Below, piece after piece: positions 55,211-64,000 of a stretch of 64,000 nucleotides of DNA. Location of the stretch: positions 112,672,660 to 112,736,659 of the forward strand of contig CM019824.1 in NCBI GenBank assembly GCA_009763385.1, in the 5' to 3' direction. Numbering within the stretch: the first letter of the stretch is position 1; every line of letters begins with the position of its first letter. The DNA is from Coix lacryma-jobi var. lacryma-jobi (taxonomy: Eukaryota > Streptophyta > Magnoliopsida > Poales > Poaceae). A model generated the notes under the pieces. It saw only the letters and a program-made list of their open reading frames with translations, searched no databases and had not been told where the DNA came from. The translations under genes were made by a program, and so were the position numbers.

Positions 55211-58200
55211 GTAAGACAATTGGAGAACGTTTGGTTGGTGGATTCCGGATGCTCAAGGCATATGACCGGAAACTTCAAGTGGTTCTCCAGTCTTAGTCCA
55301 GTCACCGGAAAGGAGTTTATTACCTTCGGTGACAATAGCAAAGGTAAGGTGCTATCCCGTGGTTCTGTGCGACTTAATGAGCATTTTGTGTTGCGTGATG
55401 TTGCTCTTGTTTTGAACTTGCATTTTAACCTTCTTTCTGTTTCGCAACTTTTTGAGGATGACTATGAGATTCGTTTTAAGCCGAATCTCAGACGTATTTT
55501 AGATCCTCAGGGCAATCTTGTGTGTTTGATTTCACCCTTTGGGAAAGTCTTTCGTGCGAACTTCTCAGAGTCTTTTGGCATTTCTCGTTGTCTTTTGGTT
55601 GGACCCTCCTCCTTTGATCTTTGGAAGTGGCATAGGAGACTTGGTCACTTGAGCTTCGATTTGCTTGCAAGGCTTAGTTCACTTGGCCTAATCCGAGGAT
55701 TGCCCAAGTTACACATGGAGAAGGATCTTGTTTGCCATTCTTGTAGACATGGGAAAAAATGGTTGCTGCTCCCCACCATCCTGTGAATCAAGTTATGACC
55801 AAGCGCCTTGGAGAGCTTTTGCATATGGACCTTGTAGGTCCGGCTAGGGTGAGCTCGGTTGGTGGGAAGTCGTATGTGCTTGTTGTTGTTGACGACTTCT
55901 CGAGATACTCATGGGTTTTCTTTTTAGCTGAGAAAACTAAGACTTTCTCTTTTACTCGCAATCTGATTTTGCGACTTCAGAACGAGTTCCCTAAGAACTC
56001 GATAAGAGCTATTCGAAACGATAATGGTTCCGAGTTTAAGAACTCAGACTTTGAAAAGTTTTGTTACTCTTTGGGTTTAGAGCATCAATTTTCTTCCCCC
56101 TACACACCGCCTCAAAATGGGGTTGTAGAGAGGAAAAATCGGACCCTTGTTGAGATGGCTAGGATGATGCTCGATGAGCATAGGACTCCTAGGCGGTATT
56201 GGGCTGAGGCTATAAACACTGCATGCTATATTTCCAATCGCATTTTTGTCCGTGCTTTCTTGAAGAAGACTTCTTATGAGTTGCAATTTGGGAAGCAACC
56301 CAAAGTGACTTATTTTAGAGTTTTTGGTTGTCACTGTTTTATACTCAAGAAAGGCAACTTAGACAAGTTTGAGTCTCGCTCTTCTGATGGTGTATTTTTG
56401 GGTAATCATACTCGTGCATATCGTGTACTTAACCTTGATACTAACCGAGTCATGGAGACATCTAATGTCACCTTCGACGAGACCATGCATTGTCTTTCTT
56501 CTAGATTTGAACGTGCAGGTGATCATGAGGTTGGAGAACCTCTTTTTGATGATGAGGAAGATGGAGCTGATCAGATGGATGATCCAGATCTTCCTCCACC
56601 TGTTGTTCCTTTGGGATCGACTTCGACCACGACTGCTCGCGGCCCCGACCCATCTTCTTCGACTACATGGGGGCCGGTCGATCCACCACCTCAGGGTTTG
56701 CCAGTGATACCGAGGAGGCACCAGCTACTGATTAGGGGGAGGTGACTTCAGCAAGGGAGGTGCCATGACACATCCAGCGCCAACACCCTCCTCAACAGAT
56801 GATCGACAACATCCACGAACGCGTCACTTGGTCAAGGTCACAACAAATCTCTCACTTTGCTCATTCTGCAATATTTATTGCTGATTTTGAACCCCGAGAT
56901 GTTGGACACGCTCTATCTGATCCGGATTGGGTCAATGCCATGAATGAGGAGCTTGAAAATTTTGAGAGGAATCGGGTTTGGGTTCTTGCTCCACCTCCTC
57001 CTGAGTGTCACCCTATTGGGACAAAATGGGTTTTCAAAAACAAACAAGGAGAGGATGGCCATGTTGTGAGAAACAAGGTCAGACTTGTAGCCCAGGGGTA
57101 TAGTCAGAAGGAGGGGATAGACTATGAGGAGACTTTTGCTCCTGTAGCTCGTTTGGAGGCAATTAAGATCCTCTTGGATTTTGCTGCATCCAAGGGTTTC
57201 AAACTTTTCCAAATGGATGTCAAGAGTGCCTTCCTAAACGACTACATAGAAGAAGTGTATGTGAGACAACCCCCCGATTTCGAAAATCCCAAGTTTCCAA
57301 ACCATGTTTTTAAACTTAACAAAGCTTTGTATGGTTTGAAACAAGCCCCTAGAGCCTGGTATGATAGGTTGAAAACTTTTTTGCTTGCTAAGGGTTTTAA
57401 AATGGGACGTGTGGATAAAACTCTTTTCCTCCTCAAGCAAGGAAATGACACTTTGTTGGTTCAGATTTACGTGTATGATATCATTTTCAGTGGTTCTTCT
57501 CATGCTTTGGTTGCCAAGTTTGCAGATACAATGAGCAGAGAATTTGAGATGAGCATGATGGGCAAGTTGACATTCTTTCTTGGGTTGCAAATCAAGCAAT
57601 CCCGAGAAGGGACGTTTGTGCACCAGGGAAAGTACACCAAGGACATGGTGAAGAAGTTCGATATGGGTGAGGCCAAGACTCTTCCAACACCCATGTCGAC
57701 CACGATGGATCTGGATGCGGACGAGGAGGGAGAAGTTGTAGACCAGAAGGAGTATCGAAGCATGATCGGGTCGCTGCTGTACCTGACGGTGACACGCCCG
57801 GACATTCAGTTCGCGGTGTGTCTTTGCGCACGATTTCAGTTGTCGCCGCACACCTCTCACCGTCAGGCGGTCAAGCACATTATGAGGTACCTTCGTTTCG
57901 CTCCAGAGTTCGGGATTTGGTATTCTGCTTCTTCTACCCTCTCTCTTTGCGGTTACTCTGACGCTAATTTTGTTGGTTGCCGACTTGATCGCAAGTCCAC
58001 TTCTGGGACTTGTCAGTTTTTCGGTTCTTCTCTTGTTTCTTGGTCTTCTCGCAAGCAGTCTAGTGTCGCTCAATCTACCACAGAGGCTGAATATGTTGTT
58101 GCGGCTAGCTACTGTTCCCAGTTGTTGTGGATGATGGCCACTTTGCGTGATTTTGGTCTGAGTTTTTCTCGAGTTCCATTGCTTTGTGACAGCACGAGTG

Positions 58201-58412
58201 CGATTAGCGTTGCTAAGAACCCCGTGCTTCATTCTAAGACCAAACACATCGATGTGCGCTTTCATTTCTTGCGAGACCATTATGAGAAGGGTGATATCGA
58301 CCTTTGCCATGTCGATACTCATCAATAGTTGGTAGATATTTTTACTAAGCCTTTGGACCAATCAACCTTTGCTAGGTTGAGAAGTGAGCTTGGTGTGTGT
58401 TTCCCCTTTTAG
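55211..58412 (+). pseudogene. pol: Copia-C pol (PR-INT-RT-RNase H), largely readable
   Basis: The frame opens after TAG 55208-55210. Protease (DSGCSRHMTG), HHCC region (HRRLGHLSFD to CHSC), integrase core (MDLVGP, NDNGSEF with the usual Ser changed to Asn, VVERKNRTL), RT and RNase H ([12 protein letters not shown]) follow in order. The RT active box reads YVYDI where sisters have YVDDI, so a catalytic aspartate is lost. Breaks are an A-run insertion near 55756, TAG near 56733, TGA near 56766 and TAG near 58326. It ends at TAG 58410-58412. 56799-58328 is the longest open part, 509 codons covering RT and most of RNase H. Confidence 0.94.
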
Positions 58413-59899
58413 TTGGGGGAAACATTTTGGTTATTGTATCATAGACTGACTTTTTTTGCTTTGTTCTTGTTTAGGTTCTGCATTTCATCATATTTGCATC
58501 TTTACTTTTTCGAGCTTCATGTCTATAATCTTTAGAATGAATCTATGCTATGATTAGTGTATGCTCCGATGATATATGATGATGCTTGTAGCTTAGACTC
58601 TTCTTGATCACTGATACATGTTGTGAGCTGAGCTATTTTTCAGAACTGTGAATATGCTTAATTCAACATAAAATTTGAAACATATTCACCATTGAGATTG
58701 GCAACTAGCATGTGTAGAATGTGTTGAAGCTACTTGTGCTATTCCTATATGCTAGCTTGCTATGTCTCTAGTTCTGAGTCTTTCACTTGCTTGGTATGTT
58801 CATATTCTGTTAAAATTGAACCAAGTCTAAGTGAATTGAAAAGATCGAGATGAGATTGCTTGACAACACATCACGGTATCGAGACTATTTCTCATTGCAC
58901 ATTGAGTTAAACTTGAGCCGTGTAGTGTAAGACCGAAACTGTTGCTTCAAGCTTCTGATTGCTTATGCATAGGCTTAGCTCGATTGAAAAGTTAGGCAAT
59001 GTCAAGTTTTCAACCTCTTGCAATCACATGCTGAAAATCTGAACTTGTGTATATTCACCGCTGCAACTCTGATAAAACTTGAAAACACAAGTCTATGTTT
59101 CATTCTATAGCATGATGATTGAACTTTGCTAGGGGTAGTTCACCTTGTATATATGTTTAGCATTTGCTTGACTTCCTGTCTATGCATGCTTGGTGCTATT
59201 TTGATGGTGAAACCCTTTTCTGAATAGCTTAAAACTGCTCACTATGCTCATATGTTCATATTTCGTATTCTGTGATCAGTTGGAGCCTTTGCTGGCATTT
59301 ATACTTGCTGTTGAAGTAGTCGGATCAGCACTGTTTAGAGCATCTATTCAGTCTATAGACTATATACCCGAAGTTGCTAACCTGCATTTTTGACTCATAT
59401 GCATTTGCTCTTTCGTTTCAGGCTCCCTTGTTTTGCCTTGTTTTGTGCATCATCAACTAAGGGGGAGAAATTTGACAAATCATGTCCTAGTGGTGTGCAC
59501 TATTGAAGGGGGAGTTCATGTCCAGGGGGAGTTTGCTCGTTTTGTGTGACGAGTTTTCAATTGGTTTGGAGCGGTTTTTCAGCTAGTTGTGTTTAGCCTT
59601 TACCTCTTTCTGGAGGGACTAGCTGATTTATTCGAGTTTTGATTGCTTTGCTCTGAATGTCTCGCTAGCGGTATTGAGCCCGTCCTGCCTCTTCTTGAGG
59701 GCTAGCTTTGCCTTGCTTGGTTGCATCGAGTCGTTGCCCATGTCTTTGGGAACCACGTTGTCTCGCTCACTCCATTCGACTTCTCTTGGCTTTGCTTCGC
59801 TTCTGGTCGATTGGTTCAGTTCGCTTCGTTCTTCTTCCTTTCTTTCTACTCCATATGATTTGTGTTGGTAGTTGACAATGCACTCATCAAGGGGGAGAT
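58413..59899 (+). other. 3' non-coding region of Copia-C
   Basis: Collinear with the same regions of Copia-A and Copia-B but more diverged. G-rich tracts GGGGGAG lie near 59462, 59508 and 59526, a palindrome group at 59582-59757 and the final polypurine tract AAGGGGGAGA at 59889-59898. No ORF of note. Confidence 0.85.
59582..59757 (+). repeat. Palindromic stem-loop group upstream of the polypurine tract (Copia-C)
   Basis: Three units: GCTAGT/ACTAGC, GCTAGC/GCTAGC and a decayed CTTGGT/ACCACG. One of the four units of Copia-A is missing. Confidence 0.7.
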
Positions 59900-61876
59900 T
59901 GCGGATACATGGGTGTATGCCGGATCTTGAGATGATGAGTGATTGTCAACTGGTATGATGTGCATGTTCTTTGGCTTGTGTTGTGCAGGTGTCGAGCTCA
60001 GAGATGGTGATCGAAGGCAAGGTGAAGGTCAAGTAGAGACGTGTCGTGCCGATGGACCCGGAGCGGTGAAGGGCGGACGTGAGGCTTGGATTGACGGACC
60101 GGTGGCCTGAGGATCAGCTGTGGTGGCTGACAGCCTAGGACAACAACAAGTGAAGACTTGCGGGTGGACGGGGTGCACGGGCGGTGCATCCCTCTACGGC
60201 ATCGGTTTGGTGGTTGAGCCACAGAAAAACCACCGAGTGGACGGTTTCCAGGTTTGGGCCTCAAAACCTGGGTGCGGCCGGTTTCCGAGTTTGGGCCACA
60301 AAACTCGGGCTAAGGATGGTTTCCAGGTTTGGGCCTCAAAACCTGGGCGCCGACGGGTTTCTGAGTTTGGGCCACAAAACACAGCCGATGGACGACTGGT
60401 TTCCCGGTTTTGGCCTCAAAATCAGGGGGAGGTCCGTGAAAAGGACAAACGGTGCGGGGCGGCACGTGGCTGCATCCGGTGAGGTCGCGTCGAGGCGAAG
60501 CTACCCGATGTGCGGGCGTGGCCGTCGGATCGACATCAACCTCGAGTTGGTCAGGAATACCCTTAAGGTTAGCCTGCTCGCTCATTAGTTGTAAGGGTAG
60601 AAGGGGAATAATTGTATTAGGCTATATAAGGAGAGGCCACCCCTCCCTCCAGACTATCTCAGCCATTGCTATTTTCATTCTAGGGTTTCTTGCTTCCCAT
60701 TTCCTATTGTAGTTACTGAGATCCGTAGAGACGGCTTAATCATACCTCTGTGTATTTGGATTTTACGGAAATGGGACCGGATTCCCGTTGTCTCCTCGTG
60801 GGGACGAATTTTGGCTGTGAATTGAGATTATGTTTCGCGTTCTTGAGCTGTTCTTCGCATTTCGCTTTTTGTCTCCAATTTCCCGTTGCTCGATCTCCTT
60901 CTACGCTGCGTCTTTTTCAAATCCACTTGAGTCAACTTGTTCTTTGATGTGAGGAGAACATTTCCACCGAAGGAATTCATCTCAATCCTCACGAACAAGT
61001 AGATCGGGTCGATTCAAGTTTCGTGGTGAATTTTTGGATCCTACACCTTCCCTTTCGATTTCCCGGAGTTTGAGTTGATTTGAGCAGATGATTTCTTAGG
61101 GATAGTCTTCCAACTACCTAAGGATCATTTCCTCCAAGTTTGAGATCAAGGGATTTTGATTTGGTTCGGTTTTGGGAAGATTTGGGAGAAAGACGACTGA
61201 AATCGCCCTTCCTGAGTGGTCGCGGACAGTCCGCCGCTTAACCCGCGGACAGTCCGCACGTCGAGGCTGGGCCGGATCAGTGGCTGTGTGTCTCGGCTGT
61301 GTTGGCCTGGTTTGACCGGCGGACAGTCTACCGTTGAAGTTCGCAGACAGTCCGGGACTATCCAGGGAGGTTTCAGCAACACTGCGTTTTTGGGATTTTG
61401 GCCGGCGGACAGTCCGCCATTCATCCGCGAACAGTCTGGGACCGTACCCGCGGACAGTCCGGGATTCTGCTGTGTGTTGAGTTTTCGTGCGTTTGCTCTC
61501 CCGGCTTTTCCGCTTAATTTCCGGACTTCTCGTTTGCTCTTAGAGTTCACCTAGGAACCTCTGTAGGTATCTTTGCTACTTGTTAGCATCGGTTTTTGGA
61601 GGAATCCCAACGTAGCCTTCCATCTACGTTCCGGGAGTGGGTTTTTGGGAAGAACACTACTCGGAGTTCTTGGCTTTTGATTCGCTCTCGTTTGGTGGTG
61701 CCTCGTTGTGATCCTAGGGATCATCCACCCTCTTTTTGAGGGTCGTGGGCATCACGCTTGTGTCCGAAGCTTTTTGGGTTGATTTGTTGGGACAGAGGCC
61801 GAAGTTTCGAAAGAAATTTTTAGGCTCCCATTCACCCCCCCCTCTGGTCGCCTTTGGTAGCATTCTCGGTCCTTCA
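59900..61876 (+). repeat. 3' LTR of Copia-C
   Basis: The LTR is 1977 bp, TGCGGATACA to GGTCCTTCA. It has a palindrome array 60247-60428 (about five units), TATA box TATATAAG at 60623-60630, and a GCGGACAGTCC array at 61221-61462. It is followed directly by MULE-2 coding sequence (TTGTC). Confidence 0.93.
61221..61462 (+). repeat. GCGGACAGTCCGC motif array in Copia-C 3' LTR
   Basis: About eight copies of CGGACAGTCC, a near-perfect palindrome, occupy the place where other LTR subfamilies here have GACCGGAC or CATCGGACGCT arrays. The 5' LTR has the same array at 43888-44130. Confidence 0.85.
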
Positions 61877-62715
61877 TTGTCTTCTTGGTCCCCTTTCCTA
61901 TTTTCTTTCCTCTACCAACACCTCCATCTCTGATATCATCATCCACATTGTCAACAAACAGGGCATCATCATCATCATCTATTTCATAGCCACTGTCAAC
62001 AAATTCACTAGCATCATTGTCGTCACTGTCATCAATTAAGTCGTCATCTACAAAGGTTCCTGCCTCATTGTTGTCATAGTTGCCAACCTTGGAAGGGCTA
62101 ATAACTTTGGGCAAGGATGCAATAGGGTTAGCAACTACATCATCCCAATCAGTGATTGATGCACAACCTTCATGATCAAAATACAACACAAATGTCTTCA
62201 CCCTGTCCACAATAGCGGCCATCACTGATGTGTCCCTATCTGATAAGATTAGTCTAAGTCCATTTGAGAGGTCTTTTCGAGGAAGTAGACAATAAATCTT
62301 TAGAGCAGGATTCTTGGGATAATGAAGAGCAAAACTCAACTTTTCAAACCACAATGGACTCCAACTACTTGCTGTTAGATTGTCGAACCAATCCACCTTT
62401 CCATCTACATAAGCCCGATTACAACGACGGCCCACAAAAAAACCAGAATGATGTATCTCAACTGTGAACTTCTCACTACCAACACCTACATTTAAGGCAA
62501 CAAATCAATTTCAGGACTAATTCATCCAAATCATGCTACACCCAGGACGAAATCAGAAACCCTAGCCTAGCCAAAACTGCAAAGACATGGACCAATCCAA
62601 ACTCTGGACACACGAACTAGACTCCAAAGAACGTAAATACAACGAAGATTAGATCTTGGAGGAACTTACCATAAGCTGGGGGCGGCTCCCCTTTCCGCCG
62701 CGGTTTGAGCGCCAT
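61877..62715 (-). pseudogene. MULE-2 transposase, N-terminal part (PB1-like domain)
   Basis: Exon 1 is 62670-62715 (ATG at 62715, MALKPRRKGEPPPAY) with donor GTAAGT. Exon 2 begins at 62485 after AAATGTAG and is in phase. It encodes a PB1-like domain of plant MULE transposases (VEIHHSGFFVGRRCNRAYVD; WFDNL; MAAIVDRVKTFVLYFDHEG) and then an acidic Asp-rich linker. Coding ends at the Copia-C LTR after GKGTKKT. The C-terminal half lies at 41609-43344. Both halves fit one gene of the same MULE family, with a piece missing between them. Confidence 0.88.
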
Positions 62716-63030
62716 TGTCGTGCTTCCTCGGTGAAGGTCAGACACCGTAGCCTCGAAAACGGAAGGGGGATCCGACTTCACCGCCCGATTCTCCAGTGTG
62801 ACGGTCGATCACCTCCCTTGATGACCCCTCCCGCTCCCGCCCTCGCCGACTCTTTCCCTCCCGTGCGCGACCAACACGAGGAAGAAAACCCCAAACTAGG
62901 GGCCGACTCTTTCCCTCCCGTGCGCAACCAGAGGAAACCAGGGGGCAAGCTGCATATATCTATGGGCCAACGGCTCTCATGCGCCCATCACGTGCGCCTA
63001 GCAAACGGTTCGGGCCACGCTGGCAAGTCC
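62716..63030. other. GC-rich upstream region of MULE-2 with a short direct repeat
   Basis: Likely 5' leader/promoter of the MULE-2 transposase. A direct repeat GCCGACTCTTTCCCTCCCGT occurs twice (about 62847 and 62901). I could not confirm a terminal inverted repeat because the other end of MULE-2 is not in the window. Confidence 0.5.
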
Positions 63031-63500
63031 ATGTACCTGGTGCATTTAACTCTTGTGCATATAACTTGCTACCTAAAAACTTATACACATATAAGATACC
63101 TATAGAACTTATATACATAACTTATATTAAAAAGAAATCAACAAAAACTATAAAATACAACTTATGGTCAAAAGCTATGACACACAACTTATGTATATAA
63201 ATTATTATATATAACTTATGTACCTAATTTATTCTTATACATATATTATTTATTCTATACAACTTGTGTACTTAACTTATTCTATACAACATGCTGACGT
63301 TGAAAAAAAAGAAAAAATAAATAAATAAAAAATAGAAATATAAAAATGAAAAGAATATTAAAAATCACCTAAAACAAACTAAATAAAAATAAAAAACAAA
63401 TTAAAACACCGAAAGAAAAAAGAAATAACATCAGCATATTATATCCATATCACGCAACGAGCATACGGAGTATGTATTAAAAATAACCTCATACACATAA
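63031..63500. repeat. AT-rich low-complexity stretch
   Basis: Degenerate repeats of the type AACTTATNTACNTAA (63060-63295) are followed by an A-rich run (63301-63420). No ORF or known element end was recognised; it could be subterminal MULE or intergenic DNA. Confidence 0.6.
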
Positions 63501-63786
63501 TGTATGCGTGTAGGTCACGAAAGAGTACAGAAAAGGCATGACACGTCGAGCGTGGTTGCTCACTCTGACACAGCCCCGTTCGCTGCGAAGGAATGGAGTG
63601 AACCATCGTTAAAATGGAATTGTGCTTCCGCTGCGAGTGTCCGGTGGCCCGGTGCTGCTGCGCGCTGGCTCCTAATCGCCTCCTCCGCACGTAGCTGCTG
63701 CGTGCGTCGCGTGCTGGCCGTCGCCGTGGCTGCAGCGCGTCCTGTCGGCGCTCCACGCTAGGCGCCGCCGTCGCGCACTGCGTGGT

Positions 63787-63848
63787 GCCGTCGCCGCTGC
63801 GCGTCCCGCCGCCGCGCGCCGTCGCCGCTGCGCGTCCCGCCGCCGCGC
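63787..63848. repeat. Two perfect 31-bp tandem units, GC-rich
   Basis: GCCGTCGCCGCTGCGCGTCC followed by CGCCGCCGCGC is repeated exactly twice (63787-63817, 63818-63848) inside a very GC-rich block (63640-63890). Confidence 0.85.
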
Positions 63849-63963
63849 GCTGGATGCCGTCGTTGCTGCTGCTGCGTTTGCGCGGAAGTGTAGGAACGAT
63901 TTTTCGGATTCAGAGGAACCGAGCGAACCCAACCCACCTGTTTTCAGCCCCAAAGACAGGTCG

Positions 63964-63997
63964 ACCCGACCCAACCCAACCCAACCCAACCCAAACC
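63964..63997. repeat. CCCAA pentanucleotide microsatellite at window end
   Basis: About six CCCAA/CCCGA units. The period is 5, so it is not the plant telomeric CCCTAAA repeat. It may continue past the window. Confidence 0.8.
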
Positions 63998-64000
63998 TTC

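Larger units (their letters stand above)
43345..61876 (+). mobile_element. Copia-C: Sirevirus-type element in MULE-2, 5' LTR truncated and invaded by LARD-G
   Basis: Parts are the 5' LTR (43345-44478 plus 52480-52526), primer site 52529-52540, gag 52590-55205, pol 55211-58412, 3' non-coding region and 3' LTR 59900-61876. The 5' LTR lacks the first ~784 bp seen in the 3' LTR, which includes its TATA box, so it probably cannot be transcribed from its own promoter. The LTRs differ by several percent in the shared part, plus an extra ~25-bp segment in the 3' copy near 61610. It is older than Copia-A. Confidence 0.9.

Noticed and set aside
63439..63989. ORFs of ~85-105 codons in the GC-rich right end
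   Set aside because: Arg/Ala-rich products of tandem GC repeats in several frames at once; no domain seen.
63964..63997. Telomere-like repeat
   Set aside because: Unit is CCCAA (5 bp), not the plant CCCTAAA; only a short microsatellite.
1..64000. tRNA, rRNA or snRNA genes
   Set aside because: No cloverleaf or conserved RNA core was recognised; the only tRNA-like signals are primer-binding sites.

Overview
The window is repeat-dominated plant DNA, almost certainly from a grass (Poaceae, probably panicoid). The evidence is Sirevirus-type (Opie/Ji-like) Ty1/copia elements, an Athila/Tat-like Ty3/gypsy element, a large gene-poor LTR element of Tekay type, MuDR-like (MULE) transposons with GT-AG introns, and a GC-rich ankyrin-repeat fragment of monocot style. 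No intact host gene, rRNA, tRNA or CRISPR array was seen. Nearly every open frame belongs to a transposable element, and most are broken. Layout from left to right. Bases 1-30776 are one Sirevirus copy (Copia-B; its 5' LTR lies left of the window), split twice by younger insertions. A complete Sirevirus (Copia-A, 1099-12733, TSD GACGT) sits in its gag, and a minus-strand Athila-like gypsy element (Gypsy-D, 15387-24818, TSD GTTGC) sits in its pol. Copia-B ends in its 3' LTR (28571-30776), which abuts a broken exon of a plant ANKRD13-like ankyrin gene (30777-31116). That exon is cut on its other side by MULE-1 (31126-34866), which has ~117-bp TIRs and 9-bp TSDs. MULE-1 carries an internally deleted mudrA-type transposase and, facing it, a small GRF-zinc-finger/membrane-anchor gene. 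A truncated plus-strand gypsy element (Gypsy-E, 34889 to ~39705) follows, joined to a 5'-truncated Sirevirus LTR (LTR-F, to 41608). From 41609 to ~62715 a second MULE transposase gene (MULE-2) is split in two by Copia-C (43345-61876). The truncated 5' LTR of Copia-C is itself split by LARD-G (44479-52474, TSD CATTC), with 3.4-kb LTRs around a 1.2-kb non-coding interior. The last 1.3 kb is GC-rich flank, an AT-rich stretch, and GC-rich and CCCAA tandem repeats. Relative ages, from LTR comparison by eye: Copia-A and LARD-G are youngest (about 0.4% LTR difference each), Gypsy-D is older (about 1.4%), and Copia-C older still (several percent). MULE-2 predates Copia-C. How the parts work: in each Sirevirus the LTR supplies promoter and polyadenylation signals, a tRNA-iMet-type primer site starts minus-strand synthesis, gag and pol encode particle and enzymes, and a ~1.5-1.7-kb non-coding stretch with several G-rich tracts precedes the final polypurine tract. 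The least ordinary signals are: (i) two arrays of short palindromes, one in the LTR and one before the final polypurine tract, whose stems change in a compensatory way; (ii) a gag/pol boundary, the same in three copies, where gag ends in TGA and pol opens directly after TAG|GT; (iii) the GRF-finger gene converging on the transposase in MULE-1; (iv) an intact extra ORF downstream of pol in Gypsy-D. All calls were made by reading the sequence; identity figures are hand counts.
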